Part shown: positions 39,491 to 51,230 of the stretch, piece after piece
Position numbering within the stretch: the first letter of the stretch is position 1
Layout of the letters: each line of letters starts with the position of its first letter
Source: Russula earlei
Taxonomy: Eukaryota; Basidiomycota; Agaricomycetes; Russulales; Russulaceae
Length of the DNA stretch: 64,000 nt
Direction of reading: 5' to 3'
Assembly: GCA_025769875.1 (NCBI GenBank)
Contig: JAGFNK010000287.1
Coordinates: 1-64,000 of the forward strand
The notes under the pieces: generated by a model
What the model was told of the DNA's origin: nothing
Database searches by the model: none
Seen by the model: only the letters and a program-made list of their open reading frames with translations
Program-made: the position numbers and the translations under genes

Positions 39491-41475
39491 ATCTGAATGC
39501 TTGCGGTGAGGGCGTGAGCGCGGGACAAGAGGTGGACAAGGACGGCGGGGGTATGCTTGTACGGAAGCGCGCGCGTGCAAGATAGGCAGGGGTAGATGTC
39601 GACGCACGAGAACGAGGCGGGAGTGGGCAGAATGTGGTGATGTATGTGTGCGGAACAAGAGACAACGACAGCACACTCGAACGAAGTGATGGCGTGACGG
39701 TGTACAGAGCGAAAAACGAGTAGGGCAACGGCGGTGCAGACAAGCAAGTCGGCAGGTAGGGAGTGGCAGAGCACACAAGCGACGCAGAACGGACAGAAAG
39801 TGGATCGTGCTGGGTGTTGGGCGTGGCGGTGTATAAACTGGCAAGGCGACAGTAAGCTAAGGGCGGCGGTGTGCGTTGACGGGACAAAACGGGTGTAATC
39901 GGGGCCAGTATAACGAGTGAGGTCGAAGCGAGGAATTGGGAACGAAGGCGGCGGTGCGCTCAAGTCGGCCAAACAGAAATAAAGTGAGAAGGTGGAGCAG
40001 AAAGGTTCGGAGTCGATTGTCCTCTTCCTGGCTCACTTCTAAGATGAAGTATAGCTTATATACATGCGATCGGCAGGTGGTCCAAAGGCATATAGTACCG
40101 AGTCGGCCGATATCGTACTGAGGCTAGTACATAGTTTTGATGGTGGGTATCTAAGAGTGGAGAAAGGAAGGTGTCTGGGGCGTGGAACGGATGCACGCAG
40201 AGTCGAAAGGAGGGTGGTGCGCTAGTCGTAGTGAGTCTAATCTGGTAACGAATGACCATATGGAGGTAAAACATACTGGCAGGACCGACTAAGAGTATGA
40301 GGCGAAGTGCACGCGGTCGGGGGTGCGGCCGAGTCGTTGTTTGTATTGAAGCTGAAGGTGTTCGTATCGAGGCTAAACTAGAAGAGAAAGAAAGGAGCGT
40401 CCTAAAGAATAGTAGAACGCACGAAGGGTTTGAGTCTAAGAGAACGGGTATGCATGGTATCGGACGGCGGGGACGCCGTTCGGAGGCAGTGAGGGTGGCG
40501 TCGAGTGAGTGGCATGTAGGTCCTTTTGGCTGCTGCTGGGGTATCAGACCTTGCCCAATGGAGTAGGGCGGGCATGGGTGTTGTGGCGGATTCGCCTCGC
40601 GTATGTGGTGGGCGGAGCAGGCAAGTGCGGGGGAGTGGGTGAGGTGGGTAGAGTGGCGAGTGCAGGAGGAAAGGAATGTGTCGAGTGGGGTGCACTTGTC
40701 TCACGACGGACAGGAATGGATAAGTCCAGTCCACTAAAACTCAAAGTGTCCTTCCTCTCCCCCCAAACTCACATACGTTTCCATAAAAGGATATTCTTAC
40801 AAATCTTCTGCACGTACCGGGCTCGCCGATGTGCTAGCCGCCTACGGCGGACATACTCCACTGACTTTTTCCCACACAGACTTTCCTAAAATGGTAAAAT
40901 CGATAAGATTAGATCAGATGAGTAAAAGCGCCGTGAAGCAGGTGAGCGAGAGGCTTGCTCACCCTCGCTGTGGGATGAAACTGGCGCACTGTGGGTTTGT
41001 GGTTGCAGGATTTTTCATGGCTATTGAGTGAAGACACTGTTGCGCAGCATAGAGCGCAGCTAAGAGGCCAAGCAACCCACCTTAGAGGTGTGCTAATGGT
41101 CAAGTGATATTGGGGTTGTAGAGCGATGTGTATACTCATCTACATGTATGGTATTTATACCTCTATGACCCAGGGCTGTTCCTAAGTCCAAAAGAGGTGA
41201 CTACAGGTGTCCACTATATCGTGCATTCAGTGACGCATGATGTGTAAATGTTCTAGACGCAGCATAAGGCTGCATGTTGTGATAGATAGCATAGTATGCA
41301 TAACCCTATTACCATAAGCGCATATACTAAAGTTCTGTCTAACACGTAACATCTATGAGCGGATCTTGAACCTTGTATGAAGGTCTTCGCCTTCTTTGAT
41401 CCGTTCGGGTTCCGGTTCAACAGACACAATCATTGTGGCCCTTGGGTATCTCAACTGTGGTGCCGGTAGTGTTGT
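39491..41475. other. CpG-rich unassigned region
   Basis: Many long overlapping ORFs on both strands, none with a recognisable domain. A G/A-rich strand bias is seen at 39500-40700. A hairpin-like pair GCGGATC / GATCCGTTC lies at 41358 and 41397. A short stretch at 41200-41225 (ggtgtccactatatcgtgc) resembles LTR-A (ggtgtccacaatatcg), suggesting a small LTR-A remnant. Nothing more is supported. Confidence 0.3.
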
Positions 41476-41966
41476 TGTCACCAACTGGGGGCAGTGTCAC
41501 TGACAAATTGTTTCATGTGTGAGATGTCCGCACTGAGTTGAGTGAGACGACAAGTTCTTGCGGGATTCGGGGATCTCGGTGACAACACAGCAAAGGCTAG
41601 TGTGTACTGTGGAGAGGAAAGACGATGAATAAGTCTTCACATTCGAAGACTTAATGAGATGGAAGAGTTTCTGAGACAATTGCTTGGTTTCCTGCAAGCC
41701 TACAGTTCCAAAGCTGAATCCAGTGATATTTCACAAGAGAACAAGCTTAGGGCTTGTTCTCCTCAACTGACAGGTTTATATAGACAGATACTACTATATC
41801 AAATAGTAGGCATGAGGTAAAGATGAGGCGATCGTACTGGAACATGCTAGAAGGTAATGGTACATGTGAGGCAAAGTGAGTCATGAAAATGCATGGGAAA
41901 TGTGAGGCTTGTCCGGGTAGGCTTGTCCAGTTGCCGGTCTAGTCTGAGGCACCAGTACTTGTGACA
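41476..41966 (-). repeat. Solo LTR-H (G1/G3 type), target duplication GTTGT
   Basis: TGTCACCAACTGGG to ACTTGTGACA (491 bp), with GTTGT at 41471-41475 and 41967-41971. The minus strand has TATATAAACC at 41778, and then the 10-bp stem GAGAACAAGC / GCTTGTTCTC with a 5-base loop (41737-41761), which includes the probable self-primer. Confidence 0.95.
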
Positions 41967-42293
41967 GTTGTTGGTTTGCAGACAAGGGGTAGAAAATAAA
42001 AAATGCATTGGTGTTGCACACATGCAGTGAGCCTATCTGGAGCACACTGAGTTCATGTGACTTGATCCAAGGGTGGGTAGCAGGGGAAGGGAGCAGGGGA
42101 GAGCAAGGTTGCACCTTGGAAATGCAATGCATGTGTGAAAGAGAGAGTGTGTGTGTTCTTGAAGGAATAGTTCACACAGGCAGATGAGGGTGTATAACGC
42201 AGAGGCAAAAGTTGACCTCCTTTTCATTCAAGACACTAGCTACTGGGCATTAGATACTACAAACTACAGGGATCCTACTCCTCCAACTAAGGG
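41967..42293. other. Unassigned spacer
   Basis: Contains a GT-rich run (gagagagtgtgtgtgtt, 42140-42156). No ORF, RNA or repeat recognised. Confidence 0.35.
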
Positions 42294-42835
42294 TCTGTGA
42301 GTGTGTGATTCAAGGGTTCAGTGGGCCAGCTCAAAGAGACCAGATCAAGGGTTTAGCATCTCAAGGCTGAGTCAGACAATGACTCAGTCCACAGACAGAG
42401 TCAATCTTCTGGTTTCACAGAAGAGGAGGAAAAGGAACACAAGGGTCCCTTGAGGTGTGCTTAGGTCAAGCAGAGTGTAGGCCAGCACAAGCAAGTTGTG
42501 ATTGAGAGAGTATACAGGGCAAGGGATGCAACAGGAAATGGGACAAAGCTAAGCTTGGGGCATTCCCCAGCTTCTACAGGCACTTAAATACTGTATGTAG
42601 TGAGGCTGTACAGTACTATATGCAGAACAATAGATAAAAGGTGAGCCAATAGCTAAAGGAACTTGAACAATAGGTGAAATGCAACAGATGAAACAATAAG
42701 GGACCATCAGCATCAAGGGATGAAATGGTAACCAAGGGGACGAGGGGGACAGAAGAGAACAATAGCAGAAGTGAACAATAACAAAAAGAGACTAATGATG
42801 AACCAACAAGGGGGTAATTCATGATAGCAGCAATG
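42294..42835 (-). repeat. LTR-E remnant, both ends damaged
   Basis: Matches LTR-E at 16399 and 32152 from about base 55 inward (GATTCAAGGGTTCAGTGGG) to ACAAGGGGGTAATTCATG. The first 50 bases and the exact last bases are altered, and no duplication is visible. TATTTAAG box on the minus strand near 42590. Confidence 0.8.
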
Positions 42836-43151
42836 ATGAATGGGCAAGATGCTATGGGCAGCTAGGCCTCAGGTTGAGCAGTGACAATGACACAAATGCA
42901 TCATCCAAGTCTGTGCATAGGCACATGGCAAGGGTGAGGATGATGCTTGAGAGAGAATGATGAAAGGGGCAAGAGTGGGATTGTAAGGATGTCGACAATG
43001 GGTGAGAGTGATATGACAAAAAGGTGGGGAGCTTGAGGCAGACAAAGATCCTAGTGGTGCAGGGGATGGACATGGATGGGGGAGCATGAGGCATGGGCAA
43101 ACAGGTCTGATTGGGTTGAGCCACTTTTGTTGTTCCCAGGTGCAGAGTGGG
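42836..43151. other. Unassigned spacer
   Basis: No convincing ORF or similarity. Its right end (agtgg, 43147-43151) is the expected duplication of G5. Confidence 0.35.
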
Positions 43152-44867
43152 TGTCAAGACACATACTGCTGATCACTAAGGACTCAGGAGCAGGTGGGCA
43201 AGGGTCGGAACAGACAGTACGCAGCATAAACAGTGTTGAACAGGAGGACAAGCCAAATGATGAGGAGGTACCAGATGGGGACTGGTGTTGCAAGAGTGTC
43301 ACGGTAACTAGCCGTGTCAGTTCACAAGCGAAAAACAAGTCGGTGATAAAGAGGTATTCAAGAAACGGGCTGGTTCCTGTGTGTAATGAATAAGGATCCC
43401 TGCAGTGGTCAAAGTGTTTTATGCTAAACAGGTTATGGCCAATAGACCCTTCCTAGTACGACTCAGTCCATTGAGAAGCTAGGGTAAGTTTGTAATAGGA
43501 TAGACTAGGGCTGGTTCCACTAGCTATATGCGTTCAAGTCCGTCGGGGACCTTGAACAACGCTGAGAGAGTAGAGGAAGGTAGGTCTTAAAGGAGGAGAG
43601 CTCTTCTCAGGGGAGTGAAGAGAGACTCTTAGGAAAGGAAGGGAAAGGCGAAGAGTAGATGGTGGATGGTGTGTTGAGAGTTGATGAAATGGAGAGGTAG
43701 TGGTGGGTCAAGTTTGTGAGAGTGAATTGGGTTTGCAGGCGAATATGTTTGGACAAGAGTAGGTTGGATTCTACAAGAGACCAAGCTTAGGGCTTTGGTC
43801 ACAAAGTACTGAGCTTATATATACAGGAGAAGCGCAGCAATAGCTGCGCTTTGACTGTGCTACTAGTATAGTAGGAGTCATAATAAGTAGGAGTCATAGG
43901 AATGAGGCCACGAATGAGTCAGAACCAAGTAACTGTGCTGCACAGTAGGTGCGCAGCATTGCACAGTCAAAACTAAGAAGTAAATATAAATGGAAAGAGA
44001 ACAAAACAAAGGGAAAGTAACAGCAATCCAGTGTTACCTGGACGTGTATGGATCACATGATAACACCAAAGGGATCACAAGACGTAAGAGATCACAAGAC
44101 CAGTAAGTAAAGGGACGTACGCAAGCAAGCAGTCCATAGCAAAAAGGTAAGAAGTAAACGTAAAAGGAAAATGGTTGTAACAAAGAGACAAAGGTGAAGG
44201 CTAGAGGCCAGTGTAGTGAGGGGGGCTTTAAACAAGGTGGTCATTGAGGAGTACCTTGAATACGGAGGAAGACTTTAAACTGAGCAGTTGCAGGGGAGTA
44301 CCCAGGAGGATGAGAGTATCACAAATGGACAGTCTGATGACTGCAATGCTACATTGGGCTTATATACAGTGTACAGGGTTGATTACAAAGGACTGGAACT
44401 ATTCTAGACCCTTTGGTACCATCCAATAGGACTACAGAGGCATAAACTTGCTTGTGTCAAGTTTCAGGCTTACTGAGCGCAGTACTGAGCATTGTGGAGC
44501 GATGACATCATTATGATCTCACTGTGGAGCGCTTAGTGAGCCTATGAGGTCACTGTGGAGTTGCTCAGTCAGCCATGATGTCATTGGAGCCTTGATGACA
44601 TCAGATGAGTTATGCAACAGTTTCTAGGAGTTTGTGCTGCTGTTTTGGGTTCTTGGTGGCTGAGTGGCCATGTGGCTGCCACGCGATGATGACCTGATTA
44701 GGAAATGGGTGCCTGGTCATGTTATAGTGTCTTTGCAATAGTGATATCTTGCACCGCAGGAGGGGTAGCCCATGAAATGGAAGGGAGTTGGCAATGTAAA
44801 GTGAGAGAGGTCTTTCTTGAGTGAAATAGGACAATATATAGCCAGGACCTGGCCTTGGTTCATAACA
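43152..44867 (-). repeat. 3' LTR-D of G5, with solo LTR-B inside
   Basis: TGTCAAGACACATACTGC to GGTTCATAACA, net about 825 bp. The polypurine tract (minus strand TATAAAGAGGGGATGAA) adjoins at 44868. Left flank agtgg. Confidence 0.9.
43297..44182 (-). repeat. Solo LTR-B, target duplication AAGAG
   Basis: TGTCACGGTAACTAGC to GGTTGTAACA (886 bp), with AAGAG at 43292-43296 and 44183-44187. Nearly the same sequence as 3946-4826. It lies in the 3' LTR of G5, so it is younger than G5. Confidence 0.97.
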
Positions 44868-46560
44868 TTCATCCCCTCTTTATAGACTTGTTGCTCCTGC
44901 AATGGTAGGGACTTGTTTCTTTGGAAGGTGGAGTAGTTGCATATGAAGAGTCAAAGTCTGTTCAGCCATGGGGAATTCTCCCGTGTTCTATGGATTGTTT
45001 TGGGGATAGCTGTGGTTGATTGGGTGCATGTGATCACAGGGGTTCTCTGAAAAGTTCTTTGGTAACAAGGATAAAGATAGTCGTCAATGGAAGTCATGAT
45101 GAGAGTTGCTGGTTTAGGGGTTACTCCTGGTGGGAACTGTTTTAAGCACTTTTGGATATTTCTGATGGAAGTCTTTGATGATTAATTGTGCTCTTGATAG
45201 GTTAGATGCTGGTTCCCAAGTATTCTCTGCAGCAGTGTACCCTTTCCATTTAACTAGGTATTGGATCCCTTTGTGGTTTGGGGAGAGTCGAGAGTTTAAG
45301 ATCTGTTCTACTTCGTATTGTTCTTCTCCTTTGACTAGTACAGGTGGTGGGTTTGAGAAGTTAGGACCGTGGGCAATGGTTCTTCTTGTAAGGTTTAATC
45401 AGGGAATGGTGAAAAACTGGGTGTATCTTCCAAGATCTTGGTAAATCGAGGTGAACATTTACTGGATATGCTGTGATGACTTTGAATGGTCCATAACGTT
45501 GAGGGGCTAGTTTTGCTTTTGGGTGAGTGGTTCGTAGATTTGTGGCCTCCAACCATACTTGATCTCCTTTTTTAAAGTGAAATGTTGGGGATTGGGGTCC
45601 CGATTGTTTCATGATTTTGGTTGCCCAGTTTAGAGAGGCAGCTACTTCTTCTCTGAGTTGGTTTAGTCTTGTTAGTCTTTCTTGGATTGAAGGGAACTTT
45701 GATGTAAAGGTGAGGGGTGGAGCGAATGTTGGGTTAAAGCCATACCAAACCTTGAAAGGGGGTTTGTTTGTCGCACTGTGTTGTCTGGCATTATGTGCAA
45801 ATTCCATAAAGGGAATTAGTTCTGCCCAATTGTCCGCTTGGTGATTGCAAAATATTTGTAGGTATTGTTCTAGTTCTTGGTTAACTCGTTCTGTTTCTCC
45901 ATCCGTCTGTGGGTGATATGCTGTGCTCAATGATACTTTGACATTTAATTTCTTCCATAGTTCTTGAGTAACTTTTGCTGCAAATTGAGGGCCTCTGTCT
46001 GATATTATTTGCGCTGGGAGGCCTATTCTTCTCCAGACATTGTTCATAATCACGTTTGCTGTTTCATCTGCTGTGATTGTTTTGTGGCAAGGGGTGATGA
46101 TTATTGCTTTGCTGAATCAATCTACCACAACTAAGAGGCTGTCAAAGCCTTGTGAAATCGGTAGGTCTGTGATAAAGTCCATGGTAATGCTTTTCCATAC
46201 TTCTGCAGCTGGTGTAATGGGTATAAGGGGTGTTTCTTTCTTTGGGCAGTTCTTTGTGCTTTGGCAAAACCTTCTACGTAATTTTTGACATAGGTTAGCA
46301 TCCCTGGCCACCAATAGTTTCAACTGATTAGTTTGTAGGTTTTCCATTGACCAGGATGTCCCACGGCAAGAGAGTCATGGTGTAGTTTTAAAATCATCTT
46401 TCGTAGGATGTCATTGTTTGGGATGTAGACTTTTCCTTTAATAATATTAGTCCATCTTCAAGATTCCAGTCCTGTAGGCCTTTGGACAATCGTCTTGGTC
46501 CATTCTTTATAATGATTGCTAATGCATTAGATACTTCTGGGTCATAGTCTTTGCTAGATT
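44868..46560 (-). pseudogene. G5 integrase, GPY/F and chromodomain, degenerate
   Basis: The 230-residue piece 45361-46053 has IISDRGPQFAAKV (second Asp), YHPQTDGETERVNQELEQYL (with catalytic Glu) and then KKGDQVWLEATNLRTTHPKA with RYGPFKVITAYPVNV (GPY/F). The first core Asp region (SITMDFITDLPISQGF) lies in 46117-46347. A broken chromodomain remains at 45080-45350. Frameshifts lie at about 46060, 46250 and 45360. Confidence 0.88.
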
Positions 46561-47260
46561 GTAATTGTTGTTGAAGGTCTTGATCACTGATTGGTTCTGT
46601 AACAGAGGTGCATGTTGCTCAAATTTTAAAATATTTATCGTTGAGGAGTATCTTTCCATCATTTTCATTTTGTATCCCCTCTTTAAAGTCTGGCCGCCTG
46701 GACAGACCATCTGCTTTGTTCGTGGTTCCTGGGTGATGCGTGATAGTGAAGTCAAAATTGCTAAGAAGGAGTGCCCAATGGGCCTGTCGTTGAGTGAGTT
46801 TCTGTTTCGTCATAAAGTATGTCAAATTATTGTGGTCCGTCCACAATTCAATAGGGTGTGTTGTGCCTTCAAGGTAGTGTTGAAAGTGCCAGAGGGATGA
46901 GACAATGGCAAGGAGTTCTTTATCATAGATCATGTAATTTCGTTGTGCAGGGTCCAAGGACTTCGAGAAATAGGCTACTGGGTGATATCTGTTAAATTCA
47001 TCAGGTTGTTCTAGAATTGAACCGACTGCAAAGTTGCTCACATCGCAGATGAGTCGAAAGGGTTTAGTATGATCAGGTAACATGAGGACTGGGGCTGTTG
47101 TGAATGCTTGGATTAATTTTCTAAATGCTTGTTCTTCATCATCTTCCCATTTGGAGGGGTTTTCTTTCTTTGTTAAATTAAACAAGGGTCGTGCCAATTG
47201 TGAGTATTGGTGGACAAATCGTCGATAGAAGTTGCAAAATCCTTGAAATGCTTGTACTTC
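46561..47260 (-). pseudogene. G5 RNase H
   Basis: FRLICDVSNFAVGSILEQ, RYHPVAYFSKSLDPAQRNYM and YDKELLAIVSSLWHFQHYLE, then LWTDHNNLTYFMTKQ and FTITHHPGTTNKADGLSRR, as in an intact domain. In G6 the equivalent reads CDASDFAVGAI, so Ala-to-Val and Asp-to-Asn changes have accumulated. At 47260 it is separated from reverse transcriptase by LTR-B. Confidence 0.88.
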
Positions 47261-48152
47261 TGTTACACCATTTTCCTTTTACGTTCACTTCTTACCTTTC
47301 GCTATGGAATGCTTGCTTTCATATGTCACTTTACTTACTGGTCTCGTGATCTCTTACGTCTTGTGATCCCTTCTGTGTTATCATGTGATCCATACACGTC
47401 CAGGTAACACTGGATTGCTGTTACTTTCCCTTTGTTTGGTCCTCTTTCCATTTATATTCACTTCTTAGTTTCGACTGTGCAATGCTGCACACTTACTGTG
47501 CAGCACAGTTACTTGGTTCTGACTCATTCATGGCCTCATTTCTATGACTCCTACTTATCATGACTCCTACTATACTAGTAGCACAGTCAAAGTGCAGCTA
47601 TTGCTGCACTTCTCCTGTATATATAAGCTCAGTACTTTGTGACCAAAGCCCTAAGCTTGGTCTCTTGTAGAATCCAACCTACTCTTGTCCAACATACAGT
47701 ATTTGCCTGCAACCCACTTCGCTCCTAATCCTCAAACCACATCCACCTCTCCATTTCATCAACTCTTCACACACACACACCATCCACCATCTACTCTTCA
47801 CCTCTCCCTTCCTCCCCTAAGAGTCTCTCTTCACTCCCCTGAGAAGAGCTCTCCTCCTTTAAGACCTACCTTCCTCTACTCTCTCTGCATTGTTCAATGT
47901 CTCTGACGGACTTGAACGCATATAGCTAGTGGAACCAGCCCTAGTCTATGCTATTACAAACTTACCCTAGCTTCTCAACGGACCGAGTCATACTAGGAAG
48001 GGTCCATTGGCCATAACCTGCTTAGCATAAAACACTTCGACCACTGCAGGGATCCTTACTCTCTATACACGGGAACCAGCCCATTTCTTGAACACATCTC
48101 TACTATTGACTTGTCTTTATGCTTGAGAACTGACACGGCTAGTTACCGTGAC
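47261..48152 (+). repeat. Solo LTR-B, target duplication ACTTC
   Basis: TGTTACACCATTTTCC to GTTACCGTGACA (892 bp), with ACTTC at 47256-47260 and 48153-48157. G6 keeps the uninterrupted site (gtacttccgtaacattgg, 55377-55394). TATATATAAG at about 47620, then GCCCTAAGCTTGGTCTCTTG. Confidence 0.97.
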
Positions 48153-48860
48153 AACTTCAGTAACATTGGTTGGAGTAGGCCATCTTGTAATGCCCAATAA
48201 CTTGTCCTGGTCCATGGATATTCGTCCTTGGGAGATATTGATGCCTAGGTAGCTAATAGAGGTTTGCTGAAAAGCACATTTTTCTGGCTTCAAGAATAAA
48301 TTGTGGTCTTGGAGTGTCTTTAGGACCTTGTGAGTCCAGTCATCCAGTTCGTTCAGAGTCTGTGCCATGATTAATATATCATCCAGATAAACCACTACTC
48401 ATTTGGTGGCAATGTATTTTGCTAGGATTGTGTTCATGAAACATTGGAAAGTGGCTGGGGCATTGCAGAGACTAAATGTCATTATCAGCGGTTCGAAGAG
48501 TCCTAGTGGTGTCTTGAATGCTGCAAGGTGTTCATCACCCTCTCTCAGGCAGATATTATTGTATCCCCATTGTACATCGAACTTGGTGAAGTATTGGGCT
48601 CCCTGGAGTTTGTCAATTAATTCAGGAATCAGTGGTAATGGGTATGCATCTTTGATAGTTGCTGTATTCAGGGCTCTGTAGTCTTGTACTGGTCATAGAG
48701 TTCCTCCTTTCTTTTCTACAAAGAAGAATGGGCTGGCAATAGCTGCTTTTGATGGTCGAATAGTGCCTCTCTTCAAGTGTTTGTCTAGATATTCTTTTAG
48801 GGCTTGTAATTCCTTGGGAGTAAGCCAATAGATGCCACAATCATGTTGGGTGACTCCTGA
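48153..48860 (-). pseudogene. G5 reverse transcriptase
   Basis: The catalytic box is VYLDDILIMAQTLNELDDW, with LKTLQDHNLFLKPEKCAF and SYLGINISQGRISMDQDK downstream. The upstream palm has SPFFFVEKKGG and PLPLIPELIDKLQGA. Frameshifts and stops at about 48400, 48600 and 48700 break the frame. The thumb lies beyond the LTR-B at 47260. Confidence 0.85.
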
Positions 48861-49767
48861 TTTCAGGTTTATTGCATGGTACCCTGGTTGGTGAGCAGGG
48901 AGACATTGGGAAGCTTGTTCATCAAACACCTTTTGCCATTTCAATAATTGGGGGGGAATGAGTTCATCTAGTGTCTTCTGCGGCGTTTCTGATGTTGCTA
49001 ACTTGGTAGACGTTGTTGATATCGCTCGTATGTCAATTGCTATTGGTCTGAAAGCATTGTAGATTTGTTCATCCACGCATGGGTTCAATAGTCCTTCAGT
49101 ATCTGGGAAGATTAGTGCAGCGACATTTGCAAACTTGGGTTCTTCTTCTTCAGGAAAAGTAAGCGCTTGTATTTGGTAATTCCATGTTCCAGATGCAGAT
49201 GCAATGGTTATACTTGGATGTGTCATAAGACAGGTTCGGGGGCAACTCTTCAGCATGATTGTATTGTTTGCCCAATCAATATCTGGGTTATGGTGTCGTA
49301 ACCAATCTGTTCCTAGGATAATTTCATGGTCTCCAATGTTAGTGACAAGGAATTCTGCTTGTTTGTCATGGTTAGCACCTGTGTGTGCTTGAATGCAAAG
49401 TCTCTGGATAGTGCTAAAGCATATCAGTCCATTGGCATTTTGTGTTCCATCTACATTTTGTGCAGGCAATGGTCTGGTCATGGTTTGGAGGTGTAGGTGG
49501 TGTCTTTGTGCAAATTGTTCATGAATTATCATTCCTTCTGCCCCACTGTCAAGTAGGGCTCTTGCACCAATTTCTTTGCCACTCGTCTTCCCCACAAGAG
49601 TAACATTCAAGGCAATGGATGGGGAGCGGATATTCTTGGTAAAAACCTTGGGGTAATTGATTTCTCGTTGTATCGTACTGATTTGGACCACGTCCCTTCT
49701 TGGTGCGGAAGGGGGTCCAATTAAAAATCCATAGGAGCTGATCTAGGGCGAGGGATTGACTCTGCAA
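48861..49767 (-). pseudogene. G5 aspartic protease and linker
   Basis: ORF 48693-49691 (332 residues) has ARALLDSGAEGMIIHEQFA (active site) and EIILGTDWLRHHNPDIDW (second half with the Gly-x-Asp turn), and then a linker running into the reverse transcriptase start (PSKAAIASPFFFVEKK). The same segment in G6 (56377-57009) has the same DSGA site and is slightly more intact. Confidence 0.87.
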
Positions 49768-51230
49768 GTGTATCCCTCCAGGTAGTCAATGATGTGACAG
49801 GAACTAGCTCTTCTTGTGCAGGTTCAATATTTCTCATCTTGGATAGTAGTAGCTCTTACTGTTTGGGGATGAGATACTTGTCGTTGGCATCCTTGAGCTG
49901 CTTTCTTTGCTCTACATTGGTTTGCCATGTTGTTCTTCTTTCCACAGTAGTAACAGAGGTTGTTCTTGTGTCGGAATTCTTTCTCTGCATCTGTGAGGGG
50001 CTTTCTTTCGTTTCTGGATTCCCAGGGTCATTTGTTAGGTTCTCCTTGCTACAAGTTAATTTCCAATGGATTGTCTGATCCTTGAGTGTTTAATCCTTGG
50101 GCATGCACAGAGCGTCCTCCTTGAAAGGCTGTGGAATTGTACAAGTGGAATAGGTTGTCAAATTCTTGTGCTGCTTTGACAAGGGCTGCAAGTGTAGTTG
50201 GTGTCGGTGTGATTCCCAATATCTTCTGATGTAGGGCTGGGTTAATGTTCTTCCTGAATGCATACATCTTTGTCCTTTCATCAGTGGTAGCTTGTGATGC
50301 ATGGTGTGACCATTTCTGATACCATTTGTTAAATGGTAGTTTCCCTTGATAATAGGTGTGCATGGTGTTAGTGGAGGCCAGTTCTGCTTCTGCAGGGATG
50401 AAATGATTGGCGAAGGCTTTCTTGAAGTTGTCCCATGATCCGTAGTCTGCTACTGTATGAGCCATAGCTTTAGTTGTTTGTTCTCTAGCCCATGCTCCGG
50501 CAGGTGTTCCTACTTTAAAGTGGGTTAGTGCAGCAGCAACTTTCTTGCTTTCATCTGTAAAGGAGTCGCCGTTGATGTAGTAATAATTGGCCAAGGCTGC
50601 CCAAAAGGCTTCTGCATTATCAGCCTTTCCATCAAAGGGTTCTGGTGCAGTTCAAACAAGGCATGGATTGCTTGACATGGTGGGATTCTGGGTTGTTGTG
50701 GCTGTAACAATCGGTGGTGCTGAGCCTTGTAATTGGATTCTAGTTGGAGTGAGTGCTCAAGGGACTGTCTGTGGTATGTTGCTAACTGTATGAGGAGTAG
50801 GTTGTTGAGTATTATGTCAGGTGGAGGGTCCTGGGGTAGCACTTCAAGTACTTGGTACAGTCCCTAGGATGGCAGTAACGTCTTGAGTTGTTCTGGCAGT
50901 AAAATCAACTTCTTGGTTGTTGTAGTAAACCCAATGTTTTCTAGAACGGCTCCACTTGACTGGTTTGTCTAGAAAGAGGCCTGTATAGTTATAGGGATTG
51001 AAGTCTTGAACATTTTCTGCTCCTGGGGCTGCTGCTTTAAGTTGAGCAGTGGTAACTTCATCATTGTCATCTTCGTAGAACCAAGTGTCTGAAAGATTTC
51101 CATGATTGATAATAGGTGTTCCCACAAATTTTCCTCAATAACAGTGGTCTTGGGTGTCGTAGCTGAGGTTTTCAAATAAAAGTGGGATTATATTCTCTTC
51201 ATCATCAGTAATGTCCCTGCTAGTGCTCAT
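49740..51230 (-). pseudogene. G5 gag, degenerate
   Basis: Start MSTSRDITDDEENI at 51230; G6 has the equivalent start at 58456. The capsid-like part (50049-50594) has NYYYINGDSFTDESKKVAAA, YGSWDNFKKAFANHFIPAEA and KMYAFRKNINPALHQKILG. A CCHC region lies near 49930-49990 (CYYCGKKNNMAN with the His changed). Stops and frameshifts separate the pieces. Confidence 0.82.

Noticed and set aside
39241..39972. One 243-residue host protein
   Set aside because: Only the last 80 residues resemble a known family (hAT). The rest looks like chance open reading in CpG-rich DNA.
40297..40889. Overlapping long ORFs on both strands as genes
   Set aside because: No domains or consistent coding pattern, and both strands are equally open.
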